DNA of 33,536 nucleotides, taken from Gordonia neofelifaecis NRRL B-59395 (GTDB lineage Bacteria > Actinomycetota > Actinomycetes > Mycobacteriales > Mycobacteriaceae). The stretch is taken from contig NZ_AEUD01000026.1 in NCBI RefSeq assembly GCF_000192435.1, positions 1-33,536 on the forward strand, written 5' to 3'. The notes under the pieces are model-generated. The model was not told where the DNA came from, searched no databases, and saw only the letters and a program-made list of their open reading frames with translations. Made by a program: the position numbers and the translations under genes. Below, piece after piece: positions 7,292 to 14,536 of the stretch (positions are counted from its first letter, which is position 1; every line of letters starts with the position of its first letter).

Positions 7292-8128
7292 TCAGTTCAC
7301 CTCGCCGGCGCCGCGCTGGTCCTCGCCGGTCGCACTCGATTCAGCCTGCGGCTGGTCGGGCAGTGACGGCGCGTCGTCGTCGAGCGTGCGCATCACCTCG
7401 AAGACGTCGTCGGCCGACGGTCGTTGCAGTTCCTGCACGATCCGGCCGTCCGCGAGGAAGACCACCCGGTCGGCGTACGACGCGGCCCGCGGATCGTGCG
7501 TGACGATCACGACGGTCTGGTTGAACTCGTCGGTCGCCGCGCGCAGGATGTCGAGCACCTCGCCGGACGAACGGGAGTCGAGGTTGCCGGTCGGCTCGTC
7601 ACCGAAGATGATGTCCGGCCGGCCGACCAACGCTCTCGCACACGCCACGCGCTGCTGCTGACCGCCCGACAGTTCGCTCGGGCGGTGCGACAACCGCGGC
7701 CGGATGCCGAGGCGGTCGACCACCGTGTCGAACCAGTCGCGGTCGACGTCCCGGCCCGCAATGCCCTGCGGCAGCGTGATGTTCTCCTCCGCGGTCAGGG
7801 TCGGCACCAGGTTGAAGGCCTGGAAGACGAAGCCGATGCGGTCGCGCCGCAGCTTCGTCATCTCCTTGTCCGAGAGCCCGATGAGGCCGACGTCGCCGAT
7901 CGAGACCTGTCCGCTCGTGACCGTGTCCAGACCTGCCAGGCAGTGCATCAGAGTCGATTTGCCGGATCCCGACGGACCCATGATCGCGGTGAACTCCCCC
8001 GCGCGGAAACCGATCGACACACCGCGGAGCGCGTGCACCGTGGTGTCTCCGCTGCCGTAGGTCTTCACCACATTGTCGGCACGGGCCGCAACCATGGCGT
8101 GTTTACCAGCCGCTGCTGTTTGTGTCAT
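7292..8128 (-). CDS. ABC transporter ATPase, MacB/LolD type
   Basis: 278 residues from the ATG at 8128; an upstream in-frame ATG at 8164 and a downstream one at 8095 are alternatives. It carries Walker A GPSGSGKS, Q-loop FVFQAFNL, signature LSGGQQQR, Walker B IIFGDEPTG, D-loop NLDS and the H-loop THD. The GLDTVTSGQV and NLVPTLTAEENITLP segments are typical of ATPases paired with FtsX-like permeases. The C-terminal tail of about 35 residues is acidic and of low complexity. It is the first gene of a minus-strand operon with the permease and the MmpS-like protein, and energises that transporter from the cytoplasmic face. Confidence 0.92.
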   Translation of the reverse strand: MTQTAAAGKHAMVAARADNVVKTYGSGDTTVHALRGVSIGFRAGEFTAIMGPSGSGKSTLMHCLAGLDTVTSGQVSIGDVGLIGLSDKEMTKLRRDRIGFVFQAFNLVPTLTAEENITLPQGIAGRDVDRDWFDTVVDRLGIRPRLSHRPSELSGGQQQRVACARALVGRPDIIFGDEPTGNLDSRSSGEVLDILRAATDEFNQTVVIVTHDPRAASYADRVVFLADGRIVQELQRPSADDVFEVMRTLDDDAPSLPDQPQAESSATGEDQRGAGEVN

Positions 8129-8233
8129 GGGATCAAAGGTGTCAGAACTGACGGCCCCGCGCATCAGGGACCACCCTTAATCGTCGATTACGCAGCGAAT
8201 CCTCAGGGATCGGCGGCCGGAGATCGGCGGTGC

Positions 8234-9484
8234 CTATCGCGTTCCGGCGTAATAGCGGCGCAGGAACTCGTCGCGGTACTCGAAGTAGTTGCCGTCCTCG
8301 ATCGCTTTGCGGGCTCGATCGACGAGGGTGATCGTGAACGAGAGGTTGTGCAGCGTCGCCAGAGTGGACGCGAGTCCTTCCTTCGCCTTGAACAGATGGT
8401 GCAGGTAGGCGCGCGTGTACTGCGTCGAATAGTTGTCGAGCTCCTCGTCGAGCGGACGGAAGTCGTTGCGGTACTTGGCATTCGTGATGTTGTACCGGCC
8501 GTCGAACGAGTAGATCGCGCCGTTGCGCGCCACCCGGGTCGGCGAGACGCAGTCGAACGTGTCCGCACCGTTCTCGATCGCGGTGAAGACATCGTCCGGC
8601 TCGCTGATCCCCAGCAGGTGACGGGGAGCGTCGTCGGGCAGCTCGTCGGTGACCCAGCCGACGATGGTCCCGAGATTCGCCTTCTCCAGCGCGCCGCCGA
8701 TGCCGTAGCCGCCGAATCCCTTGCCGCCGTTGTCGCGATCGATCCGGCTCAGTTCGACGAGGTCGCGCGTCGCCTTACGGCGCAGGTCCTCGTACTGGGC
8801 GCCCTGCACCACACCCCACAGCGCCTGCTGCGGGCGGTGTGAACGCTCCGTCGAGAGCCGGTTGTGCTCGGCGAGACAGCGGATTGCCCACTGCCGGGTC
8901 CGCTCCAGCGAACTCTCCTGATAGCCGCGCGTGTTCATCAGAGTGGTCAGCTCGTCGAACGCGAAGATGATGTCGGCACCGAGCTGGTGCTGAATCCCCA
9001 TCGACACCTCGGGGGTGAATCGATGCATCGAGCCGTCGAGGTGCGACTTGAACGTGACGCCGTCGTCGTCGACGTTGGCGAGCCGCTCCTTGCCCTCGGC
9101 GATCCGCTCGTCGTCCTGCTCACCGACGAGGTCCATCGAGATGACTTTCTTGAAGCCGGCGCCCAGCGACATGACCTGGAACCCGCCGCTGTCCGTATAG
9201 GTGGGGCCCGGCCAGTTCATGAAGGAGCCCAGGCCGCCCGCCTGGTCGACGATCTCCGGTCCCGGCTGCAGGTAGAGGTGATAGGCGTTCGCGAGGACCG
9301 CCTGTGCACCCAGCGCCGCGACCGACTCGGGCAGAACCGTCTTGACGGTCGCCTTGGTCCCGACCGGCACGAAGGCCGGGGTCTGGATCTCGCCGTGCGG
9401 AGTGCTGATGGTTCCGGTGCGCCCTGCGGTTCCGTCGAGACGCGCGCGAGGCGTGAAGTGGCTGGTGGTCACGGATGCCATCAT
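8234..9484 (-). CDS. tgt: tRNA-guanine transglycosylase, divergent, lacking the zinc cysteines
   Basis: 416 residues. It exchanges G34 of GUN-anticodon tRNAs for a queuosine precursor or queuine. Family landmarks are present: TPAFVPVGTKATVK, the base-binding YTDSGGFQVMSL, RSH-like FKSHLDGSMHRFTPE, IIFAFDE, WGVVQGA, GIGGAL, and the nucleophile region FDCVSPTR. The C-terminal zinc site, normally C-x-C-x2-C plus a distal His, reads DEELDNYSTQYTRAYLHH here. All three cysteines are replaced, although RAYLHHLFKAKE and the LHNL histidine remain. Only two cysteines occur in the whole protein. The first two codons are both ATG. It is divergent from a lipoprotein gene (44 bp). No queuosine synthesis genes are visible, which would fit salvage, or a changed substrate. 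Confidence 0.9.
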   Translation of the reverse strand: MMASVTTSHFTPRARLDGTAGRTGTISTPHGEIQTPAFVPVGTKATVKTVLPESVAALGAQAVLANAYHLYLQPGPEIVDQAGGLGSFMNWPGPTYTDSGGFQVMSLGAGFKKVISMDLVGEQDDERIAEGKERLANVDDDGVTFKSHLDGSMHRFTPEVSMGIQHQLGADIIFAFDELTTLMNTRGYQESSLERTRQWAIRCLAEHNRLSTERSHRPQQALWGVVQGAQYEDLRRKATRDLVELSRIDRDNGGKGFGGYGIGGALEKANLGTIVGWVTDELPDDAPRHLLGISEPDDVFTAIENGADTFDCVSPTRVARNGAIYSFDGRYNITNAKYRNDFRPLDEELDNYSTQYTRAYLHHLFKAKEGLASTLATLHNLSFTITLVDRARKAIEDGNYFEYRDEFLRRYYAGTR

Positions 9485-9528
9485 CCCAGTCGTGCGCGGA
9501 CGCGCTCAAATTCGTTAGCGTTGTGCCC

Positions 9529-9978
9529 ATGACTCGCACGATGAAACTGGCCGCGACCGCACTCCTCGGCTGCTCGATCGCCCTGGCCGCCACCGCTTGC
9601 GGCTCGGAGAACGAAGCCGCATCCGGCACCGATCAGGCGAGTGTCACCGCCGCCACCCCGCCTGCCGATCGCAGCGTGCCGGTGGTCGGCGGACCCAAGC
9701 CGAAGAGCAGTGCCGCCGACGAGACGACCGATGAGACGACCGCGAACGACAAGACCTGCGGTGCCACCAAGGGACCGGACGGCGCCCTGCAGATTCACAT
9801 CGTCGCGGGGGATCTCTCCTGCGACACCGCCAAGGACATCGCCAAGGAGTACGGCCCGCTGATCGCGACCGGTACCCCGCAGACGGTCTCCGGCTGGGAC
9901 TGCGGCCCCTCGACCACCGTCGGCGAACTCGCCCGCTGCACAAAGGGCAGCCAGGCGTTCGCGCTGATGCCGAACTGA
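9529..9978 (+). CDS. Small secreted lipoprotein of unknown function
   Basis: 149 residues from the ATG at 9529; the in-frame start at 9475 would overlap the divergent tgt. The signal peptide is MTRTMKLAATALLGCSIALA followed by an ATAC lipobox, giving cysteine at about residue 24. A Ser/Thr/Asp-rich linker (about 30-75) follows. The folded C-terminal part contains IHIVAGDLSCDTAKDIAKEY, VSGWDCGPSTT and ELARCTKGSQAFALMP. The four cysteines of this part could form two disulfides. The pattern resembles small actinobacterial exported proteins of about 80-residue globular domains. I do not recognise a named family. Confidence 0.75.
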   Translation: MTRTMKLAATALLGCSIALAATACGSENEAASGTDQASVTAATPPADRSVPVVGGPKPKSSAADETTDETTANDKTCGATKGPDGALQIHIVAGDLSCDTAKDIAKEYGPLIATGTPQTVSGWDCGPSTTVGELARCTKGSQAFALMPN

Positions 9979-10017
9979 GGCGCTATCGGTTGAGCGGCGG
10001 GATATCGGGGCACCAGG

Positions 10018-10260
10018 TTTTCGACTCGCTTCGCAGCCACCCGCCGGTTGAGCGAGGGGAGCCTCCTCGTCGGTTGAGCGAGGGGAGCCAGCCGCCGGTT
10101 GAGCGAGCGGAGCGAGTCGAAACCACCGCCACCCGGGCCGGAACCCGACCACCAGCGCGGCTCACTGGGTTTCGACTCGCTGCGCTCGCTCAACCGACGA
10201 GGGGCGCGCGCTCAACCGACGAGGGGTGCTCGCTCAACCGACGAGAGGCCAACGGGGCAC
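10018..10260. repeat. Cluster of GGTTGAGCGAG repeats in inverted arrangement
   Basis: The spacer between the lipoprotein gene and murF is almost entirely repetitive. On the left, copies of CCGGTTGAGCGAGGGGAGCC-like units follow one another. A unit reading GGTTGAGCGAGCGGAGCGAG then TCGAAACC (about 10094-10122) is mirrored by GGTTTCGACTCGCTGCGCTC then GCTCAACC (about 10169-10197). To the right, GCTCAACCGACGAGGGG-type units repeat in tandem. RNA from either strand would fold strongly. The same sequence family appears elsewhere in this window. Confidence 0.75.
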
Positions 10261-10290
10261 CCGCTCAACCCCCGGCGCGGCGCGAAGCCC

Positions 10291-11607
10291 TCAGGCCAGG
10301 GCCTGGGCGACACGCTCCAGCGCGGCGACGCGGCTGCCCTTGACCAGGACGGCGTCGCCGCTGCGGAGGTCGCCGAGCGCGTCGACGGCGCCGTCGACTC
10401 CGGACACGTGTGTGACGCCGGCGCCATAGGCCGGTTCGTCGACGGCGATCACCGTCACCCCGAGCGCCACGGCCTGGTCGGCCACCTCGCGGTGCGCGGC
10501 GGCGCTGTCGTCGCCGAGCTCGGCCATGGTGCCGAGGACCGCGAATCGACGGCCCGCGTCGATCCGGGCGAGCGCCGAGAGTCCGGCGGCCATCGACGTC
10601 GGGTTGGCGTTGTAGGCGTCGTTGATGATCGTGACGCCCGCCGCCGTCGTGCTGAGCTCCATCCGCAGCCCGGACAGGTTCGCGCCGAGCAGGCCCTCGG
10701 CGATCTTCTCGATCGGCACCCCGATCCCACCGCCCGCGGCCGCGGCGGCCAGGGCGTTGCTCACCTGGTGCTCGCCCCGGGCGCCGAGACGCACGGCGGT
10801 CGTACCCCAGGGGCTGTGCAGCGTGAAGCTCGCGCGGAGTTCGTCGTCGAGCACGATGTCGGTGGCGCGCACGTCGGCTCCGGGATCGACGCCGTACGTC
10901 AGCACCCGAGCGCTGGTCCGCGAGGTCATCGCCGCGACCACCGGGTGGTCGGCGTTGAGGACGGCCAATCCGTCGGCGGGCAGCGCCTCCACGAGCTCGC
11001 CCTTCGCCTGCGCGACGTCGTCGAGGCTGCCGAACATCTCCAGGTGCACGGCCTCGACCCGGGTCAGCACACCGACGGTCGGTGATGCGATGGAGCACAG
11101 CTGGGCGATGTGCCCCACTCCCCTGGCACCCATCTCGAGGACGACCGCCTCGGTGTCGTCGGGGGCGCCGAGCAGCGTCAGGGGCAGCCCGAGCTCGTTG
11201 TTGAACGACTTCTCGCTCGCCGCGGTCCGGAAGGTCGTGCCGAGCACGCCCGCGAGCAGATCCTTGGTCGAGGTCTTGCCGACGGAGCCGGTGACGCCGA
11301 CCACGCTGCCCGGCAGGCCCGCGCGGACGAATCGGCCGAGATCCGCGAGCGCCTCGGCGGTGTCGGCGACCTGGACGGCGGTCGCACCGAGAGCCGGATC
11401 CGGTGCGCGATCGGTCAGGTATACGGGAGCGCCCGCCTGCACCGCCGACGGGATGAAGTCGTGGCCGTCGCGGGCGGCGACGATCGGCACGAACAACTGT
11501 CCGGGCCGCGCGGACCGCGAGTCGATGCTCGCGGAATCGACCGTCGCATCGGGTCCGTGAAGGGTTCCGCCCGTCGCGGCGGCGATCTGACTGGCTAGGA
11601 GACGCAC
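10291..11607 (-). CDS. murF: UDP-N-acetylmuramoyl-tripeptide--D-alanyl-D-alanine ligase
   Basis: 438 residues from a GTG at 11607 (VRLLASQIAAATGG), the start that matches the family; the frame is open further upstream but antisense to ddl. MurF adds D-Ala-D-Ala to the UDP-MurNAc-tripeptide in the cytoplasm, completing the peptidoglycan stem. Domain 1 is at about 1-100; the ATPase domain follows with VTGSVGKTSTKD (P-loop), SFNNELGLPLTLL and LEMGARGVGHI; the C-terminal domain has INDAYNANPTSM. The gene is divergent from ddl with a 39-bp gap, pairing the enzyme that makes D-Ala-D-Ala with the one that uses it. murF more usually lies in the dcw cluster, and no dcw genes are seen here, so this may be a relocated or second copy. 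Confidence 0.9.
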   Translation of the reverse strand: MRLLASQIAAATGGTLHGPDATVDSASIDSRSARPGQLFVPIVAARDGHDFIPSAVQAGAPVYLTDRAPDPALGATAVQVADTAEALADLGRFVRAGLPGSVVGVTGSVGKTSTKDLLAGVLGTTFRTAASEKSFNNELGLPLTLLGAPDDTEAVVLEMGARGVGHIAQLCSIASPTVGVLTRVEAVHLEMFGSLDDVAQAKGELVEALPADGLAVLNADHPVVAAMTSRTSARVLTYGVDPGADVRATDIVLDDELRASFTLHSPWGTTAVRLGARGEHQVSNALAAAAAGGGIGVPIEKIAEGLLGANLSGLRMELSTTAAGVTIINDAYNANPTSMAAGLSALARIDAGRRFAVLGTMAELGDDSAAAHREVADQAVALGVTVIAVDEPAYGAGVTHVSGVDGAVDALGDLRSGDAVLVKGSRVAALERVAQALA

Positions 11608-11646
11608 GACAGACCACGCTACAAGCAAGCACGTATGGTTGCACCC

Positions 11647-12720
11647 ATGAGCACCCCCCTCATCCGGCTCGTCGTCCTCTACGGCGGAGTGTCCGCCGAG
11701 CACGATGTCTCCCGCGTGAGCGCCGCCCATGTGCTGGCCGCTGCGGATCGTTCCAAGTACCAGCTGATCCCGGTCGGCATCGACAAGCGGGGCGCCTGGC
11801 ACCGCAACGACGCGGCCGCCGAGGCTCTCGCCGCGGGTGCGGAGCTGCCGAACAGCCTCGACGTCGACGGCCCCGAGGTGAACCCCCTTCAGGTACTCGC
11901 GGGGTCGCCGGAGGACCTGACGGTCGTCTTTCCCCTGCTTCACGGACCGCACGGCGAGGACGGCACCGTGCAGGGCATGCTCGAACTGTTCAAGCTGCCG
12001 TACATCGGCTGCGGCGTGCTCGCCTCGTCCGTGTGCATGGACAAGGCGATGGCCAAGGAGGTCGCCGCGCGCGCGGAGATCCCGCAGTGCAAGTGGCTCA
12101 CGTTCCGCGACGGCGTCGACGATCCCCGCCAGATTCTGACGGACGCGGCTGATCAGCTCGGCTTCCCGATGTTCGTGAAGCCCGCGAACATGGGCTCGTC
12201 GGTGGGTGTGAGCCGCGCGGAGACGCTGGAGGAGCTCGACGCCGCGATCAACGTCGCCCTCCGCTACGACGACGTCGTGGTGATCGAGGAGGCCGTGGTC
12301 GGCCGGGAGATCGAGGTCGCCGTCCTCGGCAACGCCGCGCCCGACGCCTCCCTGCCCGGCGAGGTGAAGCCGGGCAGCGAGTTCTACGACTACGAGGACA
12401 AGTACATCACAGGCGCGGCCGAGCTGATGATCCCCGCGCCCCTGTCCGACGAGGCGATCGCCGACGTGCGCGAACTCGCGGCCGACGCCTTCGTCGCGCT
12501 GCGCTGCGCCGGACTGGCCCGCGTCGACTTCTTCTACGAGGAGGGCGGCCGCGGCTGGCTGCTGAACGAGGTCAACACGATCCCCGGATTCACTCCGGCC
12601 TCGATGTATCCGAAGATGTGGGAGGCCACCGGCATCGGCTACTCGGATCTCATCGATCGACTGGTCACGCTGGCGCTCGAGGTGCACCGGCGGCGGAGTT
12701 CGTTCTCGACCGAGCACTGA
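11647..12720 (+). CDS. ddl: D-alanine--D-alanine ligase
   Basis: 357 residues from the ATG at 11647. It joins two D-alanines with ATP for peptidoglycan. Key features are LYGGVSAEHDVS at the N-terminus, FPLLHGPHGEDGTVQG, KPANMGSSVGVS in the ATP-grasp domain, VVIEEAVVGREIEV, and the metal-binding NEVNTIPGFT near residue 305. These are all the canonical Ddl motifs and the length is normal. It is divergent from murF. After its stop come a 61-bp palindromic repeat and the tRNA-Ser gene, so it is probably monocistronic. Confidence 0.96.
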   Translation: MSTPLIRLVVLYGGVSAEHDVSRVSAAHVLAAADRSKYQLIPVGIDKRGAWHRNDAAAEALAAGAELPNSLDVDGPEVNPLQVLAGSPEDLTVVFPLLHGPHGEDGTVQGMLELFKLPYIGCGVLASSVCMDKAMAKEVAARAEIPQCKWLTFRDGVDDPRQILTDAADQLGFPMFVKPANMGSSVGVSRAETLEELDAAINVALRYDDVVVIEEAVVGREIEVAVLGNAAPDASLPGEVKPGSEFYDYEDKYITGAAELMIPAPLSDEAIADVRELAADAFVALRCAGLARVDFFYEEGGRGWLLNEVNTIPGFTPASMYPKMWEATGIGYSDLIDRLVTLALEVHRRRSSFSTEH

Positions 12721-12738
12721 CGCGGACATACTGACCCG

Positions 12739-12799
12739 AGCGTCCCCGTGACGGGCCACCGTGGACGAATAGTCCACGAGAGACCGTCACGGGGACGCT
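12739..12799. repeat. 61-bp nested palindromic element, copy B
   Basis: The outer arms are AGCGTCCCCGTGACGG (12739-12754) and CCGTCACGGGGACGCT (12784-12799), perfectly complementary. The inner arms are CGTGGAC (12760-12766) and GTCCACG (12772-12778). Length and offsets equal those of copy A at 664-724. It lies 19 bases after the ddl stop, so it could also act as a terminator there. Confidence 0.75.
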
Positions 12800-12830
12800 T
12801 GCGTCAGCCCCAGCCTGATCGAAGATATGG

Positions 12831-12866
12831 AAAAGGCCCCTGACCTGCATTGCAAGTCAGGGGCCC
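12831..12866 (-). terminator. Intrinsic terminator of tRNA-Ser
   Basis: A perfect 10-bp hairpin, GGCCCCTGAC and GTCAGGGGCC, followed on the minus strand by TTTTCC, immediately downstream of the tRNA 3' end. Confidence 0.85.
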
Positions 12867-12871
12867 TTCAG

Positions 12872-12959
12872 CGGTGGCGGAGGGATTTGAACCCCCGGTG
12901 CAGGGTTACTACACACGACATTTCGAGTGTCGCACCTTCGGCCGCTCGGACACGCCACC
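12872..12959 (-). tRNA. tRNA-Ser (anticodon CGA)
   Basis: On the minus strand an 88-nt class II tRNA folds with acceptor pairs GGTGGCG/CGCCACC, discriminator G and no encoded CCA. The anticodon stem CGACA/TGTCG encloses the loop CTCGAAA, giving anticodon CGA for the UCG serine codon. A long variable arm and the T-arm GGTTCAAATCC are present. The neighbourhood of tadA and tyrA matches mycobacterial tRNA-Ser context. Confidence 0.95.
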
Positions 12960-13026
12960 GCGGAAAACTGTACCGCAGTGCGTCGCCAGAGTGAAATCGG
13001 CAGGTCAGCGGCCATTTCGTCGTGAT

Positions 13027-13356
13027 TCAGCGACCGGACAGCTTGTCCGCGAACTCGTCGAGCTTCGACTTCGCAGCCGCGACCGCATTCGCGACCTGCT
13101 CGCTGTTCGCGATCTCGGTCACCTTGCCTTTGGCGGTGTCCACCGCGCCGACCACGTGTTCGTTGTTCGCGATGTCCGAGAGGGTGGTCTTCGCCGTGTC
13201 CACGGCGCCGGCGACGTGCTCGTTGTTCGCGATCTCCGTGAGTTTCGCCTTGGCACCCGCGACGGCGTCGGTCACCTGCTCGCTGCTGGCGAACTCGTCG
13301 ACCTTCCGCACCACCGAGTCGACGACCTCGTTGATCTTCTCGAACGCATCCGACAT
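13027..13356 (-). CDS. Small protein of five 20-residue helical repeats
   Basis: 109 residues, preceded by a GAAGGGG ribosome binding site. From about residue 8 the chain consists of five consecutive 20-residue units. The consensus is (I/V)xxAVxxAKxKLxEIANNE(H/Q): units begin INEVVDSVV, VTDAVAGAK, VAGAVDTAK, VVGAVDTAK and VANAVAAAK, each ending in a variant of EIANNEH or EFASSEQ. The corresponding DNA repeats at 60 bp, with near-identical stretches around GTGCTCGTTGTTCGCGAT, so the gene expanded by tandem duplication. The predicted structure is long amphipathic helix without signal peptide or membrane segment. It resembles stress or surface-coating repeat proteins (LEA-like, apolipoprotein-like) in pattern only. 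I know no function. It is unlikely to belong to the tadA operon, which points the same way but ends 94 bp upstream. Confidence 0.7.
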   Translation of the reverse strand: MSDAFEKINEVVDSVVRKVDEFASSEQVTDAVAGAKAKLTEIANNEHVAGAVDTAKTTLSDIANNEHVVGAVDTAKGKVTEIANSEQVANAVAAAKSKLDEFADKLSGR

Positions 13357-13449
13357 CTCATTCCCCTTCTCCGCGACGGCTGCCTACACCTCGAATCTGC
13401 CATAGGTCACCGCGACCCGCGAGGGCGCGAGCGGGAAATCAGGGTCAGT

Positions 13450-13938
13450 TCAGGGCTGTCCCCGATGGGCCGCGAAGAAGTCCCGGACCAGCGCGGCGCA
13501 CTCGTCTTCGCGGACACCGGCCAGCACCTCCGGCCGGTACATCTGACGGGGATCCCGGAGCACGTCCCAGAGGGACCCGACGGCGCCGGTCTTCGGCTCC
13601 CAGGCACCGAAGACCACCCGGGAGATCCGGGCCAGCCCGATCGCGCCCGCACACATCGTGCAGGGTTCGACCGTCACGGCAAGGGTGCAGTCCGACAACC
13701 GCCAGCCGTCGCCGTGGCGGGCAGCGGCCGCTCGGAGGGCGAGGATCTCGGCGTGCGCGGTGGGATCGGCGTCAGCCTCCCGACGATTGGCCGCCCGCGC
13801 GAGTTCCCGACCGTCCGGCCCGAAGACGACCGCACCGATCGGCACGTCGGCCGGGTCTGCGGCACGTGCGGCGTCGAGCGCCGCGGACATCATCGCGCCG
13901 GCGGCCCGATCCACCTCTCCCCGATCCGGGCGAGACAT
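13450..13938 (-). CDS. tadA: tRNA-specific adenosine deaminase
   Basis: 162 residues. It deaminates A34 of tRNA-Arg(ACG) to inosine. The zinc-dependent deaminase motifs are intact: PTAHAEILALR (His ligand and the proton-shuttling Glu) and TVEPCTMCAG (two Cys ligands). DVPIGAVVFGPDG and SRVVFGAWEPKTGA are standard for the family. It lies seven bases downstream of the gene for its associated protein, so the two are cotranscribed. The start is the ATG at 13938. This three-gene block with divergent tyrA is conserved in mycobacteria (Rv3752c-Rv3754, from memory). Confidence 0.95.
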   Translation of the reverse strand: MSRPDRGEVDRAAGAMMSAALDAARAADPADVPIGAVVFGPDGRELARAANRREADADPTAHAEILALRAAAARHGDGWRLSDCTLAVTVEPCTMCAGAIGLARISRVVFGAWEPKTGAVGSLWDVLRDPRQMYRPEVLAGVREDECAALVRDFFAAHRGQP

Positions 13939-13945
13939 GGAGGCG

Positions 13946-14467
13946 TCAGCGACCGAGCTTGTCGAGTTCCGCGGCGAGCTCGTCCGCGAAGCCGAGGCGA
14001 GCCGCGATCATCCCGATCTGCTCGTCGGCGTAGAGGTCGGTGTCACCGACGATGATGCTCAGGACGGCGTCGGGCAGGCCGAGGTCGGTGAGGATCGACA
14101 GGTCGCCCTCCTCCCACGGATCGACGTCGTCGAGTTCGTCCGGATCGATGTCCGGGATGTCGATGTGCAGGGCGTCGAGCGCGTCGGCGGCGATGTCGTA
14201 GTCGACCGCGGCGGTCGCATCCGACAGCAGCACGTGGGCGCCCGTCGGCGCGGGACGGACGATGAGGAAGAACTCGTCGTCGACGTCGAGCAGACCGAAG
14301 ACCGCACCGGTGGCCCGCAGTTCACGCAGTTGGAGTTCGGCGTCGTCGAGGCTGTCGAGAGCGGACGGCTTGAGCGTCGTCAGCTTCCACCCGGTCTCCT
14401 CGCGGATCACCGCCACGGCGAATCCCTCGACCTCGTCGTATTCGCTCTGCGCACCGGGCTTCGCCAT
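13946..14467 (-). CDS. tRNA adenosine deaminase-associated protein
   Basis: 173 residues from the ATG at 14467 (MAKPGAQSEY); the frame remains open further upstream but there it is antisense to tyrA. The protein is strongly acidic (IDIPDIDPDELDDVDPWEEGD) and has GFAVAVIREETGWKL at the N-terminus. It ends with a helical part (DLYADEQIGMIAARLGFADELAAELDKL). It matches the actinobacterial family that always sits directly upstream of tadA and is named only for that association. Its biochemical role is unknown. Confidence 0.85.
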   Translation of the reverse strand: MAKPGAQSEYDEVEGFAVAVIREETGWKLTTLKPSALDSLDDAELQLRELRATGAVFGLLDVDDEFFLIVRPAPTGAHVLLSDATAAVDYDIAADALDALHIDIPDIDPDELDDVDPWEEGDLSILTDLGLPDAVLSIIVGDTDLYADEQIGMIAARLGFADELAAELDKLGR

Positions 14468-14536
14468 GACCGCCACGGTAGCCGCTTTTGGGGACTCTCC
14501 CAAGTCGAATCCGCGCCGATATGCCACGCTGGATCC

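Noticed and set aside
10018-10260. CRISPR array
   Set aside because: Units are irregular, lie in both orientations and lack unique spacers of even length; no cas genes are present.
11608-12777. N-terminal extension of murF
   Set aside because: It is antisense to ddl; murF homology begins at the GTG at 11607.
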